DNA from: Calamus simplicifolius
Taxonomy: Eukaryota; Streptophyta; Magnoliopsida; Arecales; Arecaceae
Direction: 5' to 3'
Assembly: GCA_900491605.1 (NCBI GenBank)
Contig: UESW01004570.1
Span: 263,369 to 327,368 of the forward strand
DNA: 64,000 nucleotides
In this document: piece after piece, positions 20,674 to 34,900 of the stretch
Position numbering within the stretch: position 1 is the stretch's first letter
How the letters are laid out: every line of letters starts with the position of its first letter
The notes under the pieces: generated by a model
Told to the model about the DNA's origin: nothing
Seen by the model: the letters and a program-made list of their open reading frames with translations, nothing else
Database searches by the model: none
Program-made: the position numbers and the translations under genes

Positions 20674-22905
20674 GTACGATCTCTCCCTCTCCCTCTCCCT
20701 CTCCCTCTCCCTCTCGATCTCATTCTTTCTTCCACGTCTGCGGCGGTTCCATCATTTGATCTTTTTCTTTCTCTTTGCCATCGATTGGCGCTGGAATCCA
20801 TTCGTTGTGGCCGGCGATTTGTCTGTAGTCGAACTTTTTCGATTTCTTTTTCCCTTTTCTTTTCTTCTTTTTCTTCTTCTTCCTTTTTCTCCCCTTTCGG
20901 GATCGATAGAGGATTTAGGGTTTTTGCGTTGCGTACTGGAGTTCTGCTACTTTGTTGTCTTTAATTTATATAAATTATTGGAAATGGATGCTCCATAATT
21001 ATGGGCCACGAAATAAAAAGTCCTGGCGCGTAGAAGCGGGCTGCTGACCTAGATCCGGAAAGTTTGGTCCTCGCCGCATAAATCTATAAATCTTGAATAT
21101 TCTTGCGCTAATTGATGCTGGAATGATCCATATTTTGGTAGATATTCCGATCCTTGGTCTGGATTTCGGTTCACCGAACATTGTGCTCACTGATGTCTCT
21201 CTGGTTGGTGATTTGATCGCTGCGCACAGGGTTTTTAGTCGAATTATTGAACGAGATATTTTTTGTTCTTGAATTCAAGAATGCCTGCTCATTAACTGAA
21301 TTACTCGCTAAACTTGCTTTAAATTCTTTGAGAGGTACCTTTGCAAGTTGAAACCTGATATTACTCTTTTTGACCTTTTATCTTCTTGTGCAGTGGGCCA
21401 AAAAAAAAAAAAAGGTTCAATGCAGGTCAAATCCATGTGTTTTCCTTTAAAATTACTTGCTCTAGGTGCAGTGATCTTGCTTCTTGATTTACATTTTTCT
21501 TTTTTTGTCAAAGGGTATAAAAAGGAGTTTGCCTTGTGGAATGTTTTGGTCTTGGCCTTTGTGTGAAACTGGTGGATTGCTGAGAAAATTCTCATTGACA
21601 ATCCATGGCATTGTTTTGTGGACTCTTATGGTTATAACGGGGTCTTCACTCTAAGGAAATGAGAATTTTACTTTATAGCTGTTAAGATTTTGCACTTAGA
21701 GTATGAGTTGCTGTCTAGCAAAGAGGTTCTTTGAAGTTATTTGATTTTCTGTTTTGAACTTCCGGCAAATTCTAGAAAGTTGTTAGTGAGGTGAAATTTC
21801 CTGCTTAAGGTTTGTGCAATGTTTTACTGTTCTTTGTTTTAGGAAAACTATCTTTACTGCACTGGAATGTAGGGACATGAGGATTCCTGCATGAGTGTAA
21901 AAGGTCCAACAAGATTCCTCTTTTGAATGTCCACAAGCCAGGAGATCCTAGAATTTGTATAATTGGGTTTTAATGTGCGTCTGCATACATACTTGTGTAA
22001 CATGTCTCAACACTGATGGGAAAAAAATGCATGTAATTGAAGAAAAAAATTCTAATTGATTTTCCTTGTTTGCTTGGTAGACTCACTGAATCTTCCAACA
22101 TGTACTTCTTATCTCCTTGTCAGCCCCCTAACCCCCTTCCAGTGGTGACATTTCATTTAATCCTCTTTCTTCTTCCTACTTTTCTCTGCTTGTTTAATGT
22201 TCCTAAGGTGTCTTTTCGTTCAAGAAATATCTGGTGACCCCATGCTTGAAATCATGGGATGATGCCAAGAAAAATCCACACCAGGAAAGACTATTAAATG
22301 TATGTAAGTGTCATGCGAGAGTTATGTGGTGATTATGTAAATGCATGCTGAATTTAGTTAACATGTCATTTTAGATGATCAATAGGGTAATTTGATGCTA
22401 CTGAAGTTATAGTGAGTACTGCAAATCAAGCTGCATAGCACAGTAAAAGATTTCATATGATTGTGTTTGATTTCACAGCGTTATTGCAATTTTGTGCTCA
22501 CCTGAATTAGCACACAGATACGTGTGTGCGTGCTCGCACACTGGTCTGATATTTTTCATCATATCTATTATGTTTTTATGTTTTATCTATAAAGGGGTTG
22601 CATTGAATGTTATATGAATGATACTATGATATGAAGGAACTTTTTAAATTGTTGCATTCGTTGAGGATATTCTTTGGTCATCTTAAGATATTAGCAACAT
22701 TTATGAGGCATAGTATGATCTGTGTGGAATATTTTACTGCAAACTTAGTAGAGGTGGTTACTTGTCAATGCTTATCTAACCGCTTTGCATATACATTCTC
22801 ATGCAGTAAGAATGATTGTTATGCGATATTCATGAGTTCACATTATTACTGATTATTTCGCATCTTATTTGTCGATATCTTTCTTCATGTTCTATAATCT
22901 TCCAG
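20674..22905 (+). other. Presumed 5' UTR intron of the PP2A subunit A gene
   Basis: About 2.2 kb, T-rich in the plus strand as plant introns are, with no protein-coding signal. It ends in tcttccag directly before a 23-bp leader and the ATG. Confidence 0.45.
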
Positions 22906-22928
22906 GTGTAAGGGAATTGTGAGATCTG

Positions 22929-25900
22929 ATGGCTATGATCGATGAACCGCTCTATCCAATTGCTATACTGATAGATGAGCTGAAAAATGAAGATATTCAG
23001 CTGCGGCTAAATTCCATTCGCAGGCTTTCTACCATTGCACGGGCACTTGGTGAAGAAAGAACCAGAAAAGAACTAATCCCTTTTCTTAGTGAAAATAATG
23101 ATGATGATGATGAGGTGCTTCTTGCAATGGCCGAAGAGTTGGGTGTATTTATTCCATATGTTGGAGGGGTGGAATTTGCTCATGTTCTGCTTTCTCCTTT
23201 GGAAACATTGTGCACTGTTGAGGAAACTTGTGTTAGGGACAAGGCTGTTGAATCACTGTGTCGGATTGGAGTGCAAATGAAGGAAAATGATTTAGAAGAC
23301 TGGTTCGTTCCTTTGGTAAAGGTAAGACAACTCGCTCAAACGTTGTTGGTATGACTCAAATGGTTAGTACCTGCTTCATATTCTTCCTTCTAAGTTTAAT
23401 TTTATTGAGTGTGTTGTTTATATTCACATTGCAAGAAGACTTCATATATTCATGGGTATGCAAGGATGGATTCATTCTCGATTATTCTAGTACTATTTTT
23501 CTCCAAACTCTTGTTTTTCTTTTTTTTTTTTCCTCTCAAGTATTATGTTCAAGGAAAAACCACATTATTGTTGCGGACATTCTATCATCTTGCTTGTGCA
23601 GAAATTTTATGTGTTGCTGGTATAGCAATTTGCCATGATGGATACTTATTTGCTGAAATTGATGTATTTTTATGACCTAATTGTTTCTTCTCAGTTTGGG
23701 GGACTCTGTGTATGGCAGAAATTTAAAGCGTGTTATGGTAAAATGGAGCATCTTAAAAAATTAGATGTTGAAGAATACCTATTATTCTGGTCTGTTATAC
23801 TGCCTCATGTGAACGTTCTTTCCCTTCAATAAAATCATATATAGAAGGAAAAGAATGGTGCTTTTTATAAATTTTTCTTAGACTAGCTTTGATGTAGAAC
23901 TTTCATATTACTCAAAAGCTTGAGTTTTGGAAATTTAACTTTTTTTACGGTTCTCATATTAGTCATGTCTTTGCTTTCAGTGCTCTTGCCTTCGTGTATA
24001 AATTCTACTTTACTCTCCTTTGACATGCCATTTTGAGTATACTTGGTTTCCTGACTCATTCATTTTTTCATGCTGCAATTTCTTGCCTTCAGAGGCTAGC
24101 GGCTGGCGAGTGGTTTACAGCTCGAGTTTCCTCTTGTGGTCTGTTTCATATTGCCTATCCAAGTGCATCAGATCACTTGAAGGCAGAATTAAGGTCCATA
24201 TATGGCCAGTTGTGTCAGGATGACATGCCTATGGTGAGAAGAGCTGCTGCATCAAACCTTGGAAAATTTGCCGCTACAGTTGAACCAAGCCATTTGAAGT
24301 TGGAAATTATGTCAATATTTGATGATCTAACACAAGATGGTACTGTCTGCTTTATATGTTCAATTAATTTATCATCTTTCAGTTAAGATTATTTTCTTTT
24401 GTGTAAAACACATTTTTACACTGATTTTTTTTGGTACTGTTTATCAGTATCTCTTTGGACTTTTCTACAGTCATGTCAATGGATCCTGTGACTATAATTT
24501 GTTAGGTCACTGACATGCCTATCTGTTACCCCAAAAATGCCTTATTTTATTTTTTGATTCTGAAGTGATATTGTCTGCTACAAAGGACCAATGTTTATAT
24601 CTGCTAGCTTGCTATCTACATTTTGAGATCTGGATTTCTTTATTTCTTGATAAGCAATGGAAGACAATTATAAATAGCAATAATGGGGAGAGTAAAGATA
24701 TTTTTTAACACTTTGATTAAATAATGGTGACACTATGTTATAAAGTCCTATTATAAACAGTTCAGGCGCCTTGGCCATGCACTTGGTTGCCAGACTCGGG
24801 AGCGGGTCTAGGGAAGCAAATTTTTAGAAACACTTTTAATCAAGGAAATGCTTAGGAAATGGGTGCAGTTTTAAGATTCTAGGATGATTTTGAAGCATGT
24901 GTACGCTAGAAAGAAGATTGCTGAGGTTATGCATTATGAGCATAGACATATATGCATGCTATTGTTATGCCAATAATAGGGTTGTATTTGGTATTTGTCT
25001 CGACTCCTGACTCCTCTGTTTTGTCTTTCTCGTTTTCATCTTGTACTCTTTCTCTCTCTCTCTCTCTCCCTCTCTCATGTGCGCATGCACACACAGTACA
25101 AAGTGGGCACATTCACAAAACACAATTGAATAATAGAATACACCAAATAATCTAATTTAGCTGTCCATGCAACAGCACACCCATCTGCATATGTGCAACT
25201 CCTGTCTATGTTTGTTTTTGTTAACTGGTATGAATAATGACATGCAATTATATCATGATTGCCAATTTAGTGTGGTATTAGTTCAAGCCCGCATGCTGAA
25301 CTGTATCAACAATTTCAGGACTGATATGATATCAGAGCTATCAAAAAGAATTTGAAAATCCAATAACTTGGAAAAAGAAGAATATGAAAAGGAAAATATT
25401 TGAAGCTGAATCAGACATGAATTATTATTTTATGGCTTAATATGTTGCTTGCTTGAATAGTTTCAACTCTTATCACATGGAACTTATTTTGAAAATTAAG
25501 AATTTTTCTGAAAAAGAGATTACCATACAAAAGTCTAAGAGAAAATGAGAAAAAAATTGGGCATCATTCTAGATTACAATATATTAATTAATGGCAATAT
25601 AACAAACATAAAAGTCACATTGGATGAGGAGTCTTTGAGAAACATAAAGATTAAGTCATCTAATAATTAGTTTCCCATCTGAACTTCCAGCCAAAAATTA
25701 TAGTTGTCAAAATAATGGCTGATTAGCTGTCATCAAGAGTGACTGAAAGAAGATCAAATCACTAACACTTAATGCATCAATTTCAAATATTACTCTTATG
25801 AAGTATGTATTTATGTTCACCAAGCTAGGGAATGAGTATAAAATATATAAATTATTAATTTTCTGATTATCAAATTATAAACTAATAGATTTGAATTGCT

Positions 25901-28900
25901 GATGTATTGAGTAATCAGACTTGCTTTTATACCAAACATTTACATTCACCTTGAACACAGAAAATCACAGATTTGGGTTTTTCATCAAATGCACATTTTT
26001 TAGGGCCACAGGGTTTGAGGGGCTGGGGATCCTTCAGGCCTGATAACAAGAAGGACCAATTTTGGTTCTTACTAGCTAGAATCTTCTATCTAGAGAATGC
26101 ACCTGCTTTGGAATCTTCCTGGCATCTCTAAACTGTCCAAGTGCTTCCTTACTCACCCTCACACCAGCTCCCAATTCTGGCAACCAAGTTTTGCTTGCAA
26201 AAGAAATGAACCATTCTACTATATCCTTTAGGCCTGCTTAAATAACAAAGAGGTGCACATTTTGACTGTGTTTGGATGTCAAAAAGTTATTCCGGGAATA
26301 GGAATACGAATTCCCCAGTAATAGCTTATTCCTCTTGTTATTCCAGATTTCTGTTTGGATGAAAATCAGGTATTCCATGTTATTCCAGTGCAATTAATGC
26401 ACTGTTATTCCAAGGATGACATGGGAATAAACCTGTATTTCAGTAGGAATAGATGAAGAATTTTTTAGAAATCCCAAACATACCCCTCGATCTAATGAGA
26501 AGAAAAAATTGTTTATCAATTTAATTTTTAATGTAATTAGTAGAATAAATTAATTTTTACTAATGAAAAAAGTAATAAATTATTTTTGATTAATTAATAG
26601 AGTAATAAATTAATTTTTATTAATAAAATAAAATAAGAACCGACTAAATAAGTTATTGTATTAAATGAAAATAAAATAAGAACATACTTAATAAATAGCT
26701 ACAGTGATGGAACAGGCTATTCCATGGGGTGCTGTGGAATGCGAAAACGAGGATACGCGTTGACGAGAATAAGCCAGACAGTGGGGCCCACGATCGTTTT
26801 AAGCACTGTTTGGGGGAATAAGTTGGAATAAAGTCCTATTCCAGGTGGGAATAGGGCATCCAAACACAGCCTTTGAGCGTAGGCGTAGATGGAACAAACA
26901 CTACGTTACACCTTGAAAAAGAATTAATCATTTTCTTGCCCTTGTGCATCTGCGGCTGCTGAAATTGGTGGTGAAGCTTGAATGCTTGCATTTAGATCAA
27001 TTGAGTATTATTTATGGTTCTTCATATGTTTTATTCTGCATTTTTACTGATGGCTTTCATGTAGCATTTATTGTTATTGTTCTATAAATGGTAGTGGTAA
27101 TCAATGCTTATTATTTACATGACTTCTAGGTGCTTTGTGATTTATATGTTCTCACATTTGTAGTCCAATATTCTAGGTATTTCCACTTAAAATTTTGTTT
27201 TCCTTTCTCTTTCAACTTCGAACGTCTCTACTGTACTGTATACTGCTAAGCATAAATGCATGTTGCATCTCTCTGTTTCAGATCAAGATTCTGTGCGCCT
27301 GTTGGCTGTTGAGGGCTGTGCAGCACTTGGGAAATTGTTGGAACCCCAGGACTGCGTAGCTCACATCCTTCCAGTCATCGTTAATTTTTCACAGGTATCC
27401 CTGACATATGCTATGCTTTCTGCTCATTATATGCTGTTTTCCATGATTGCTATGAGGCAAATGTATTCTGCAATTTGGTACATGTTTGCACCAATAGAAT
27501 GTGCTTCTTTCATTGCTCTTTGAAATTATAATGTTCACATCGACTTCATATTTATTGCGTGTATGTTTAAATATTGCTAAAAGATTTTTCATATTAGATG
27601 GCATTTTATTTTATGGTTTGAAGTGCATCTGTTTAAACTTCTTGAATAGGATAAATCTTGGCGTGTTCGTTATATGGTCGCGAATCAGTTGTATGAACTT
27701 TGTGAAGCTGTTGGCCCAGAACCTACCAGGTAACACACTTACAAGTTTTGATATTGATTCTATATTGCATCAGATAGTGCATTCTTATAATTATGTTATT
27801 ATCTTAGTTTTTCAATAAGGTTATAGAATGTGCAATCATTTACATTCTTGTGAACACAAAAAAATGTGGTTATATTGTAGTCAAGTAACTCATTACATTC
27901 TTTTCCATATTATTTTGACCATATGAGAGCCCATGCTGACTAGTATTTAGTCTCACATTGGTTATATAATGAGAAAATCCTGCATACTTATACAAGATCA
28001 AGAAACCCAAACAATGCTTTCTAGCTAGTCTTTTTAGGTGAGAACTTTGGTTGTGACAAATAGTATGTGAGCCCATGCTCGCATGTATTTAGTCTCATAT
28101 CATTTATGTACTCAGAAGATCTTGGATACTTATATATAGGATCAAGGAACCCAAATAATAACTTTTAGGTTAATTTTTTTGGGTGGGGTCTTGAGTTATG
28201 ATATATGATATCGGAGCGGATCCAGCTTATGGCTCATATAGACTAAGGAATACTATAAATAGGCTCTATGTTGTTTATAATTGGATTCGATTGAATCTGG
28301 ATGTGGATTTGGATATGAACTTAACTTGGCAAGAATGCTAGGGTTTAAATGGGTGGAATATGTGAGTCCACACCAGCAAGTATTTAGCCCCCACATCAAT
28401 TATGTATTAGAAAGATTTTAGGTACTTATACAAGATCAAGGAGTTTAAATAATAATTTTTGGGCTAGCCTTTTTGGATGAGGTCCTGGATTGTGATGGAC
28501 CATATATAAACTTTGCAAGATATCTCATCACTTTTGACCTTTGTGTTGTTTTAGGGCGGATTTGGTGCCAGCATATGTTCGGCTTCTTCGTGATAATGAG
28601 GCTGAGGTACGCATAGCAGCTGCAGGGAAGGTGACAAAATTTTGTCGGATCTTGAACCCTCAACTTGCAATCCAGCATATCCTTCCTTGTGTAAAGGTAC
28701 CTATGTCGTAGAACTTGCACTTTCCTTTTTCTTCCTTATATTTTTTTGTGATCTTTTTAACATACAAAGCTATCATTTACAGGAGTTGTCATCAGATTCA
28801 TCACAACATGTTCGTTCAGCTTTGGCTTCAGTGATCATGGGTATGGCACCAGTACTGGGAAAGGTATGAATAGCATTGCAAGCATAATCAATGTTCTTCT

Positions 28901-31900
28901 GTGAGCTGTGAACCAAACAATCGTATATAAGTAGCATTGCAAGCATAAACAATATTCTGTGAGGTGTGAAGCTATCAGTCATACATTACACAATTTCTTG
29001 TAGCTTATGCTTGTACGTGTATATTGTTGTGGGTTTATTTGTTGCATTCTTTCAAGTACAAATTATTTATGGTGTATTGTTTATCAAATCTGGTTTCTGG
29101 TTTATCTACCTTTACATTGTTTTTGAAATTTCTCATTATGATTGCACTAACTTGATCCTAATTTGCATGAATATTTGAAACTTTTGCTCTTCTTTTGTAT
29201 ATTTGTGTTTTTAAAAAATATATCATTTGATTTTCATGCTTTTCGTTTCTAATTCTGACAAAAACTCATTTGTGATGAATAACTCTAATAATGCATGGGG
29301 GGCTGTGTCCTGTTGGTTGTCAACAGCTTAAATATGGCGAACTATTCTTGAATTTGTTTGCTATTGTGACATTCCCTGCTGGTCTCAACTTAGTGGCTGT
29401 TGTCCATGTGAATGGAAAATGCAAGCACATCTGATGGTGAAAGCTTGGATGCCCATGCTTCATTTCTATTTTATATTGGATCACAATGCCTGGCATCATA
29501 TGGAAATTATTCCTAGAATTATTGATAAACTTTGTATATTCCAGATGTGCTTGATTCACATTTAATATGATTTAGTGTTGTTATTTTAATTGGTTTGAAT
29601 AATGTATTTTCATATCATGCTATCATACAATAAGCAAAATATCCATTTTTATCTTGTTTTTCGTTTCACATTTTTTCCTGGTATTGTGCATATTTTTGTG
29701 AACATTTGCAACTAGGAATAGAATTGTGTACTGCTTCAATTATCAACAATAATCGTCCATCATGTTAAATGCCTTTTTTTGGGATGGCCTGTTTTTACAG
29801 AGCAAAGGTTTGTCGCTATAGCTATCTTAAATTGTTCATGAACAAAACTTTAGATAATATACATGCTCATTTTATCTTATATATAGATTATCATTTTTTT
29901 TTTTTGGTCTGTTCAGAAGTTTGGAAAAAAATTTATCTAATTGATTTTGGAAATGCTTGTTCTATATCTCTTTGTGCCTTTGTTTTCTATGTTTTTTCTT
30001 TCACTTTTCTAGATGAAATGTGATATTGCTTGTGTTTGTGTTTCAACTAATGCATGGTTTGTTGCTTGTGTTTATGTTTCAATTAATTCATGGTCTATAT
30101 TAAAGAATTATTCTCTAATAGGAATTTTAAGGTTAGCTTCTTAAGGTTAACTTTGCAAATTAGTAGATGGCTCCCAAATTCTGGTATATCTTTGTTATTG
30201 TTTTAGTTACCTAACATGCTTGTCACCTTTGCATCAATTTTGTCTTTAACAGAAACTAATAGCATAATCACCAATTTTGGTGTTTCATGTAGGATGCTAC
30301 CATTGAACAACTTCTTCCAATATTTCTTTCTCTGCTGAAGGATGAGTTTCCTGATGTTCGACTCAATATAATCAGCAAACTCGATCAAGTTAATCAGGTG
30401 AGCATATCTTTTGATGGCTTTATCACAACTATATCCTCATGTGGTTGTCTTTTGTTGATTTTTTTTTTTGTGTTGTATGAATGTCTTGCCTTGATCCTAA
30501 AGGCTTTTGGTTTCTTTCTCTCTTCCTTGCCGCTTATATGTAGACTTAAGAAGGCAGTTCTTGTTTGGTGCCATTGTTTTAAAATCAGCTGTAGTGGCCA
30601 CCTTGGCAGCCGCTATAGAGGTTTCGAACCTGAACCTCTATGCTATGGGTGTGGCGGTCTCACATAGTGCTTGGGCCATGGTCAGATGTAGCAAGTGAAA
30701 AGCTGCTATAGGAGCTGCCAAGCTATTGCTTTATGGTGCGCACCATGTTTCATAGCAGACTGCACTGGTTCTAATTGGAGGGGTTCAGCAATTAGGCAAC
30801 ATTTTGACCTGTTCTGTTGTTTATTAAAAAAGGGCTAGTTCACTTATTTGGTGCCCTAGTTGAACAGAGCGGGAGAAAAGGAGAAGCATGGAAAGCAGGA
30901 CAGAATGGAAGAATCCCTCACAGCGCTATGCCACTAAAGCTCCAAAGCTGGAGTTGCCTTGCTTGCACTCCACAGCCAATGCACCTCCTAGCTTTCTAGA
31001 CATCTTTATTTTATGCTCAATGTTATGTGATTCTGGACAATCATATTTTTTGAGTCATGTCATTATTGCTGTTAGATGATGATACTTTTTATTAGATTGT
31101 GGACCTTTACATTATATGTATGTTGATATTATGATGTTAGGTCGATAATGTCTTATAGCTTTGTCCTTTTTTATTTTAAATTTTTTGCATGAAGTTGATG
31201 TAAAATTTTGATTTTGGATACTAAGAAGAGAACATTAATGTATCTTAACAGCCTGTTTTGGGTTTAAAATGCCCGATATAGTGCCCACTAATCTGCTATT
31301 CGCTATGAAACCCCCCCCCCCCAATTGCTATGTTCCCGCCATCCTTTTTGCACTACATTGTTTGATACCAAAGCAAAAGTTCAAACTCAGTTTATTGTTG
31401 GATATTTCTTTTTCTGGTTCTAGCCAACCTGATAGTACCAGAGCTAGATTATAAGAACATAAAATGCATCAAGTAGATGAAATAGGGAGATAACATAAAG
31501 CACTTGAAGTGATTCTGGTTGTTCTTTCCTGCTGCAGTAGCTGTCTACTTTTTACATATGGAAGAGGCAGAACAAGCAAATTGCTAATGTTCATCACGTG
31601 GATTAAGTAGACGACGCTGGTAGTTTAGCTGCATAAGTTATAATTATCAGACTTGAGTGAAGAATGTTCTCTTCGCTTAATCGAAGATATACAGTAAGCT
31701 CGCCCTTTTTTTGACATGTGATTGAAGGGTCTGACCTTTGATGTGGTAGTTTGTTGTCTTGTAGTGTTCTCCCTTCCATTATGTATATTGGTGCTTCTGA
31801 TGCTATGTATACTTAAAATCTGCAAGTGTCTAGTTGTGATGAATGGTATTTTCTAATTGGGCTAGAAAACATATTATTGCATGCACTTTTATTGTTTTTT

Positions 31901-34900
31901 AAAAGATAAATTGTTTGTGTTTCAGCTAAAATACGAATACCCATGCAGGTTATTGGGATTGATCTTTTGTCCCAATCACTATTGCCTGCCATTGTGGAGC
32001 TTGCAGAGGATAGACACTGGCGGGTTCGGTTAGCCATAATTGAGTATATCCCTTTGTTGGCAAGCCAGTTAGGTGTTGGATTTTTTGATGATAAACTAGG
32101 CGCTTTATGCATGCAGTGGTTGGAAGATAAGGTAAAATAATTTTTTGCCATAATATGTATGTCAAGATAATTTATCTTTGGATATTTTCAGCATTTCTTT
32201 TAATCTTGACGCTAACATCATCTTGCTTTGGCAATTGCTTATCTGCTGTGTCTATTTTGGTTATCTGTTATTAATACTTGACAGTATTAATAGGGTTTTG
32301 TTAGTCATGTAATTGAAACAACAGAAACACCTCTATTCATGAACTTAATTAATTGAAGCTGTTGTCCTTCAAATGGTTCCCATAAATTACTGCTTTTTGG
32401 AAGTTAAGTCATCCATCTGCAGTTTGTGGGCATGCACCAGGTAGTCGTGAGTAAAAGAATATTGCAAATGTGTTTTCTTCACAGAAAGAGATCTTTGCAT
32501 TTGTATTTTTGTTCTTGCCACGTCTCATAGCTTAATCTAATTTACGATATTATTTGCAGTCTTGTGGCCCTTGTAGTTAAATCCAACCTATCATCTTTTT
32601 TCTTTTTTTATTTACAAAGCTAACCAAATCTAATTGGCTGGGGGGACGAGGGTATTAAATTCCAATGTGATAGCACCTTTTTTTTTGGAAGAACAAAAGA
32701 CAATGCCAAACTAAGACCTTTTTTTTTTAAAAAAAAAAGCCAATACATTGATCAAAAGGTTTAATTACTTCGCAGGTTTTCTCAATTCGAGATGCAGCTG
32801 CTAATAACTTGAAGCGTCTTGCAGAAGAATTTGGCCCAGAATGGGCTATGCAGCATATAATTCCACAGGTTAGCTTTTATGGTTATCAGTTGTAATAGCA
32901 TATCCTTTTGCATGAAGTATCAGTATTTGTTTCCTTTCTTATACCGACTGATTCACTGTATATTAGGGTGGCAACGTTACATAAAATGGTGATGCTGAGA
33001 AAAACTTGAAATTGAGCCTATTCATTTCATCTGGAATTTTATATAATTAGTCGTTGTAATATGGCATAATTCTTGCAGCGATTCTTGCCACTGAAATATA
33101 CAGACTACTTTTGTTACTGAATAGGCTTTATTATCTAGGGAAGAGTAAATGGATACCTTTGAAATATATAAGAATTTCCATTTAAGCTATTGAAGCTGAA
33201 AATTCCAATTGTATGTAAAGGCACAGTTTTGTTTGGGAAGAATTTGACTAGGGATAGGATTATTTCAGAAAATAAATGCAGAGAATTCACCAAATATTGG
33301 GATCAGACAACTAGAATTTAAAAAATGGAAAAGTAAAAATTATATGCTATTGGCATGTTTATATTTTTTGTGTGAAAATATGCGTCATAAAGGGGGAAAA
33401 AGTACAAACAGCACCACCTCTGCCGCTAAAAATAAATAGGATTAACAATTTGTAATCCATGACAGTTTTTGAATAAGTTGCGGACATTTCTTGAATAAGT
33501 CATATATAGTGCTAGAATAGGTCATAAGATTCCTGAATCATTGAACAATTTCAATTGGAGTACTCAAAAATAATTTGGAGCATCGTTACGTCAAAGAAAA
33601 ATTTGAGGAGGATTCTAGCATTTCAATAATTTGGAAAATATGGTTACTTTGACCATGGCCCTTACAAGGGAGAGAAACATACAACAATATGATGTGGCTT
33701 TGCTATTTCCCTTTATCAAAGGTTAGGTAAGTAGACTTTCTTGGAACTGTGTAAAGGGTGGTAGCTTCCCTTTTATTTTGATCTCAAAATAGGTATGATT
33801 GCATCAATATTTTTCCATATTTTCTTTTTAAATATTTGAATTGATTATTTGATCTTAAAATCCTTTGCTTGTTTTAATCTACATTTAATTGTCAGATGAG
33901 GTAGGGGTGTCATGTAAGGAAGTGATGACAAAAGATCAAATAATATGACTCAGAATGAAAAATAATCATGTAAAAGAAAAAAGAGGTAGAGGTAGACTGA
34001 AAATCACGTGAAAAGAAGTGATAAAGAAGGATTTAAAATCTTGGTATCTTACAACAAATATGACTCAAAATAGAGCTAAATGAAAAAAAAAAGATTCATG
34101 TAGCAATGCCAACTAGTCTACAATTAAGGCTTTCTTATTGTTGTTGTTGTTGTTATAGGGATATCAAACTGTTTGGCTATGTGAATCCATGCCACGTTAT
34201 TCTGGGTTTGGCTGTGAGAATCAGGGATACTTAAATTATTTTCCAAGGCCATGTCAGCATAACAGGCACTGGCTTTTCCACTGAATTTTTTTCCATGCTT
34301 CAAGTAGAGAGTGAAACAAAGAAGATTTTGCTTCATATATAGATGTTCAGGCTCTATGATTTAACAATATCATAGAGGTTCAAACCAGGAAAAAGGAGAG
34401 CTTAGGCCTGCCACATATATGTCTAGGGTAGCCTCACACGGATAGATCAAAATTAATTAAGTTTCGAGCTGCTTGTGATTTTTTCCCCCTTTCCCATTGG
34501 GGGGTGTCCTAGTCCTAATGATTGGATATGTTAATCTGGAATCTATATCTAGACCATAGTTGATTTGTTCATTTACTTGGTCTGGGTTTCAGTTTAGTAA
34601 ATGCAATTTCCATTTTTGTGTTGGCTTGTGTTTATTTTGGGTAATGATTTTTTCTTTTTGGGCAGTTTTCGATGTTATGGTTTGCTTGCTTCTTGATTGA
34701 CTCATGACTTTTGGAAGTTATAATGTATTGTCTTTATTCATGGAAGGCATAGTGGAAAGAGAATGTTATTATAGAAATATGAGAGGAGATTAGTATATGG
34801 GAATTATCTTTGAGAACTCAGATGGGATCTCTTAAGTTTGCAAGAGCTAATTTCTCTTTGTGGATCACAAGCTAGACAATAATGATCATATTTGAATCTG

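Noticed and set aside
24020..24386. Continuous plus frame running past exon borders at 24093 and 24339
   Set aside because: Part is a real PP2AA exon; the ends read into intron sequence, and GT-AG sites give the conserved protein.
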